Origin: Actinomycetes bacterium
GTDB lineage: Bacteria > Actinomycetota > Actinomycetes > Actinomycetales > Cellulomonadaceae
Length of the DNA stretch: 7,633 nucleotides
NCBI GenBank assembly: GCA_023390875.1
Contig: JAEWCA010000252.1
Location: forward strand, 1 to 7,633
Direction: 5' to 3'
The notes under the pieces are model-generated. The model searched no databases. It saw only the letters and a program-made list of their open reading frames with translations, and was not told the DNA's origin. Made by a program: the position numbers and the translations under genes. Below are positions 5,878-7,633 of the stretch, piece by piece (position 1 is the first letter of the stretch; each line of letters starts with the position of its first letter).

Positions 5878-5893
5878 GGGAAAGCGGTATCCT
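5878..5893. promoter_or_regulatory. cre-like LacI-family operator candidate overlapping the dehydratase -10
   Basis: The 16-mer GGGAAAGCGGTATCCT matches 10 of the 13 defined positions of the CcpA cre consensus WTGNAARCGNWWNCAW, including the central CG that LacI-family hinge helices use. It covers the TATCCT -10 element at its right end, so a bound repressor would block transcription of the dehydratase gene. The LacI protein encoded divergently is the obvious candidate. Confidence 0.4.
5888..5893 (+). promoter_or_regulatory. Putative -10 element of the UxaA-type gene
   Basis: TATCCT matches the TANNNT pattern and four of six bases of TATAAT. Transcription would start near 5900, giving a leader of about 30 bases that contains the ribosome-binding site. 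No strong -35 was seen 16 to 18 bases upstream. Confidence 0.45.
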
Positions 5894-5916
5894 GACGCAG
5901 TTGGCACCTTGTCGAG

Positions 5917-5922
5917 AAGGGA
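5917..5922 (+). promoter_or_regulatory. Ribosome binding site of the UxaA-type gene
   Basis: AAGGGA lies 7 bases before the ATG at 5930. It fixes the start, since the same frame is open further upstream into the LacI gene region. This is a normal leader, in contrast to the apparently leaderless neighbours. Confidence 0.65.
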
Positions 5923-5929
5923 TTCGAGA

Positions 5930-7537
5930 ATGACGACGGCACGGCTCGACCTCGCCGAGTGCGTCCTCGTGCTCCGGCCCGAGGACCACGTCGGGGTCGC
6001 GACGCGCGACCTGCAGGACGGCACGGTGCTGACGTCGTCCGGCGGGGACGTGCCCTCGTCGGCCGGGTCGGTCCCGTCGTCGGGCGGGGACCTCGAAGCG
6101 TCGCGCCGCGACCTCGTGGTGCGGCAGAGCGTGCCGCGCGGGCACAAGCTCGCGGTCCGTCCCGTGGCCGCAGGTTCGGCGGTGCTCAAGTACGGGCAGT
6201 CGATCGGGCGGGCCACGCGCGACATCGCGGTCGGCGACCACGTCCACACGCACAACCTCGGCATGGACGACGACGAGCGCGCGTACGAGCTCGGCACCGC
6301 GCGGGTGCAGCTCCCCGCGCCGACCGGGCCGGTGCGGACGTTCGACGGGTACGTGCGCGCCGACGGGCGCGTCGGGACCCGCAACTACGTCGGGATCGTC
6401 ACGTCCGTGAACTGCTCCGCGTCGACCGCACGGCTCATCGCCGACCAGTTCCGCGGGCGGGTGCTCGACGCGTTCCCGTACGTCGACGGGGTCGTCGCCC
6501 TGACGCACGACACCGGCTGCGGCCTCGTCCCGACGAGCGAGGGTGCGCAGATCACCCGGCGGACGCTGCGTGGGTACGCCGACCACCCGAACATCGCCGG
6601 GCTGCTCGTGCTCGGCCTCGGCTGCGAGATGCTCCCCGCGCAGTCGCTCCTCGACGGGCTCGACCTGCCCGCCGACAAGCCCGTCACGACGCTCGTCATC
6701 CAGGAGACCGGCGGGATCCGCCGGACCGTGCGCGCCGGGGTCGAGGCGATCGAGGGGATGCTGCCGGGGATCGACGCGCTGCGGCGGTCGCCGGTGCCGG
6801 TGTCCGAGCTGGTTCTGGGCCTCAACTGCGGCGGGTCCGACGGGTACTCCGGCATCACCGCCAACCCTGCGCTCGGCCACGCGTCCGACCTGCTCGTCGC
6901 CGCGGGCGGCACGTCCGTGCTCGCCGAGACCCCCGAGGTGTTCGGCGCCGAGCACCTGCTGCTGCGCCGGGCCGTGTCGCGCGAGGTCGGGCAGAAGCTG
7001 CTCGACCGGCTCGACTGGTGGAAGCAGTACACCGCCGCCGGCGGCGGGACGATGGACAACAACCCCTCCCCCGGGAACAAGGCCGGCGGGCTCACGACGA
7101 TCCTCGAGAAGTCGCTCGGCGCCGTCGCGAAGGGCGGCACCGCCGAGCTCACCGCCGTCTATGAGTACGCCGAACCCGTCACCGCGCGGGGCTTCGCGTT
7201 CATGGACACCCCCGGGTACGACCCCGTGTCCGTCACGGGCCTCGTCGCCGGCGGCGCGACCGTCGTCGTCTTCACCACCGGGCGCGGGTCCGTGCTGGGC
7301 TGCAAGCCGACGCCGTCGATCAAGGTCGCGACGAACACCGCGACCTACCTGCGGATGACCGAGGACATGGACCTCAACGCCGGGCGGATCGTCGACGGGA
7401 CCGCGACCGTGACGTCCGTCGGCGAGGAGCTGTTCGACCTGATCGTCGAGGTCGCGTCCGGACGGCAGACGGTGTCCGAGGAGCTCGACCTCGGCGCCGA
7501 CGAGTTCGTCCCGTGGCAGCTCGGCGCGGTCACCTGA
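5930..7537 (+). CDS. uxaA: UxaA/GarD-family sugar-acid dehydratase (altronate dehydratase-like)
   Basis: This is a 535-residue cytosolic enzyme. The family dehydrates D-altronate to 2-keto-3-deoxy-D-gluconate (UxaA) or D-galactarate to 5-keto-4-deoxyglucarate (GarD), using iron. An N-terminal SAF domain spans ~12-110 (VPRGHKLAV, KYGQSIGRAT, HTHNLGM). The UxaA catalytic region covers ~136-530, starting at FDGYVRADGRVGTRNY. Conserved cysteine motifs are NCSAS (Cys162), HDTGCG (His193, Cys197), GLGCEM (Cys232), NCGGSDGYSG (Cys300) and GCKPTPSIKVATN (Cys458); none appears lost. The protein is about 40 residues longer than the ~495 of E. coli UxaA, partly because of a Ser/Gly/Pro repeat at residues 36-56 inside the SAF domain. 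The divergent LacI gene probably represses it. A lactonase-like gene nearby fits a sugar-acid route. Galactarate, altronate or another aldonate as substrate cannot be told apart here, so the symbol reflects family membership. Confidence 0.9.
   Translation: MTTARLDLAECVLVLRPEDHVGVATRDLQDGTVLTSSGGDVPSSAGSVPSSGGDLEASRRDLVVRQSVPRGHKLAVRPVAAGSAVLKYGQSIGRATRDIAVGDHVHTHNLGMDDDERAYELGTARVQLPAPTGPVRTFDGYVRADGRVGTRNYVGIVTSVNCSASTARLIADQFRGRVLDAFPYVDGVVALTHDTGCGLVPTSEGAQITRRTLRGYADHPNIAGLLVLGLGCEMLPAQSLLDGLDLPADKPVTTLVIQETGGIRRTVRAGVEAIEGMLPGIDALRRSPVPVSELVLGLNCGGSDGYSGITANPALGHASDLLVAAGGTSVLAETPEVFGAEHLLLRRAVSREVGQKLLDRLDWWKQYTAAGGGTMDNNPSPGNKAGGLTTILEKSLGAVAKGGTAELTAVYEYAEPVTARGFAFMDTPGYDPVSVTGLVAGGATVVVFTTGRGSVLGCKPTPSIKVATNTATYLRMTEDMDLNAGRIVDGTATVTSVGEELFDLIVEVASGRQTVSEELDLGADEFVPWQLGAVT
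6035..6097 (+). repeat. Three in-frame 21-bp tandem repeats inside the dehydratase gene
   Basis: Three 21-base units (6035-6055, 6056-6076, 6077-6097) encode SSGGDVP, SSAGSVP and SSGGDLE at residues 36-56. They start TCGTCC, TCGTCG and TCGTCG and share the GGG at bases 10-12 of each unit. The block lies in the SAF domain between the DGTVL strand and the VPRGHKLAV strand, where an extended loop is tolerated. In-frame slippage is the likely origin. Confidence 0.75.
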
Positions 7538-7585
7538 CGGCTCGCCGTCCACCGCTCCCTCGCGGGCGGGCCCACCATGGTCGTC

Positions 7586-7620
7586 GGGCCGCGGCACCTC
7601 GGCGACCGTGGTGCCGGCCC
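7586..7620 (+). terminator. Terminator-like hairpin downstream of the dehydratase gene
   Basis: GGGCC-GC-GGCACC (7586-7598) pairs with GGTGCC-GGCCC (7610-7620): 6 bp, a 2-base bulge, then 5 bp, with an 11-base loop. It begins 48 bases after the stop codon. No T-tract follows before the window ends. A GGCCC at 7569-7573 could pair with the same GGGCC instead, so the fold is not certain. The rest of 7538-7633 shows no supported gene. Confidence 0.45.
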
Positions 7621-7633
7621 CGCAGTCCGGCAG

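Noticed and set aside
7577..7633. ATG at 7577 opening a frame to the window end (MVVGPRHLGDRG...).
   Set aside because: There is no ribosome-binding site, the frame overlaps the terminator-like hairpin, and only 19 codons are visible with no recognisable motif.
1..7633. Search for CRISPR arrays, insertion-sequence ends, tRNA or rRNA genes, riboswitches, and defence or toxin-antitoxin modules.
   Set aside because: None was seen. All substantial open frames that make sense are standard enzymes and regulators, and base composition is uniform apart from the short promoter regions.

Overview
The window is a very GC-rich, gene-dense stretch of bacterial chromosome. G or C dominates third codon positions, there is a GTG start, -10 elements resemble TANNNT, and at least two genes look leaderless. 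Together with the protein types this points to a high-GC actinomycete; a Cellulomonas-like member of the Micrococcales is my best guess, made from general resemblance only. I see no mobile element, CRISPR array, rRNA, tRNA or sign of recent transfer.

Layout, left to right. (1) From about 801 (or 849) down to base 1 on the minus strand: the N-terminal 267 codons of a GGDEF (diguanylate cyclase) protein whose 3' part lies outside the window. (2) 988-2790, plus strand and divergent from it: a 600-residue gamma-glutamyltransferase-like Ntn-hydrolase, closed by a perfect 12-bp hairpin that includes its stop codon. (3) 2791-3032: a regulatory region with several dyads and repeated TCGAT-type motifs. 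(4) 3033-3902: an L-fuconolactonase-like amidohydrolase, followed after 45 bases by (5) 3948-4676: a FadR-type GntR regulator. (6) 4677-4806: a short convergent gap with a degenerate 19-bp tandem repeat that also forms a hairpin. (7) 5829-4807, minus strand: a LacI-family repressor. (8) 5830-5929: a divergent promoter region with operator candidates. (9) 5930-7537: a UxaA/GarD-type sugar-acid dehydratase with an unusual repeat insertion in its N-terminal SAF domain. (10) 7538-7633: a tail with a terminator-like hairpin.

The right-hand two thirds reads as a sugar-acid catabolic neighbourhood. The lactonase-like enzyme would hydrolyse an aldonolactone to an aldonate, and the UxaA-type enzyme would dehydrate an aldonate or aldarate to a 2-keto-3-deoxy acid. 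Each enzyme sits beside its own regulator: GntR downstream of the lactonase, LacI divergent from the dehydratase. Whether the two modules act on the same sugar cannot be read from the sequence. No dehydrogenase, transporter, kinase or aldolase lies inside the window. The GGDEF and gamma-glutamyltransferase-like genes look unrelated to this pathway.

I did not find a clearly novel system. The points most worth a second look are the substrate-site change in the gamma-glutamyltransferase homologue, the 21-bp repeat expansion inside the dehydratase, the dyad that brackets the -10 element of a probably leaderless lactonase gene, and the period-19 repeat in the convergent gap. No gap between genes exceeds 300 bases.
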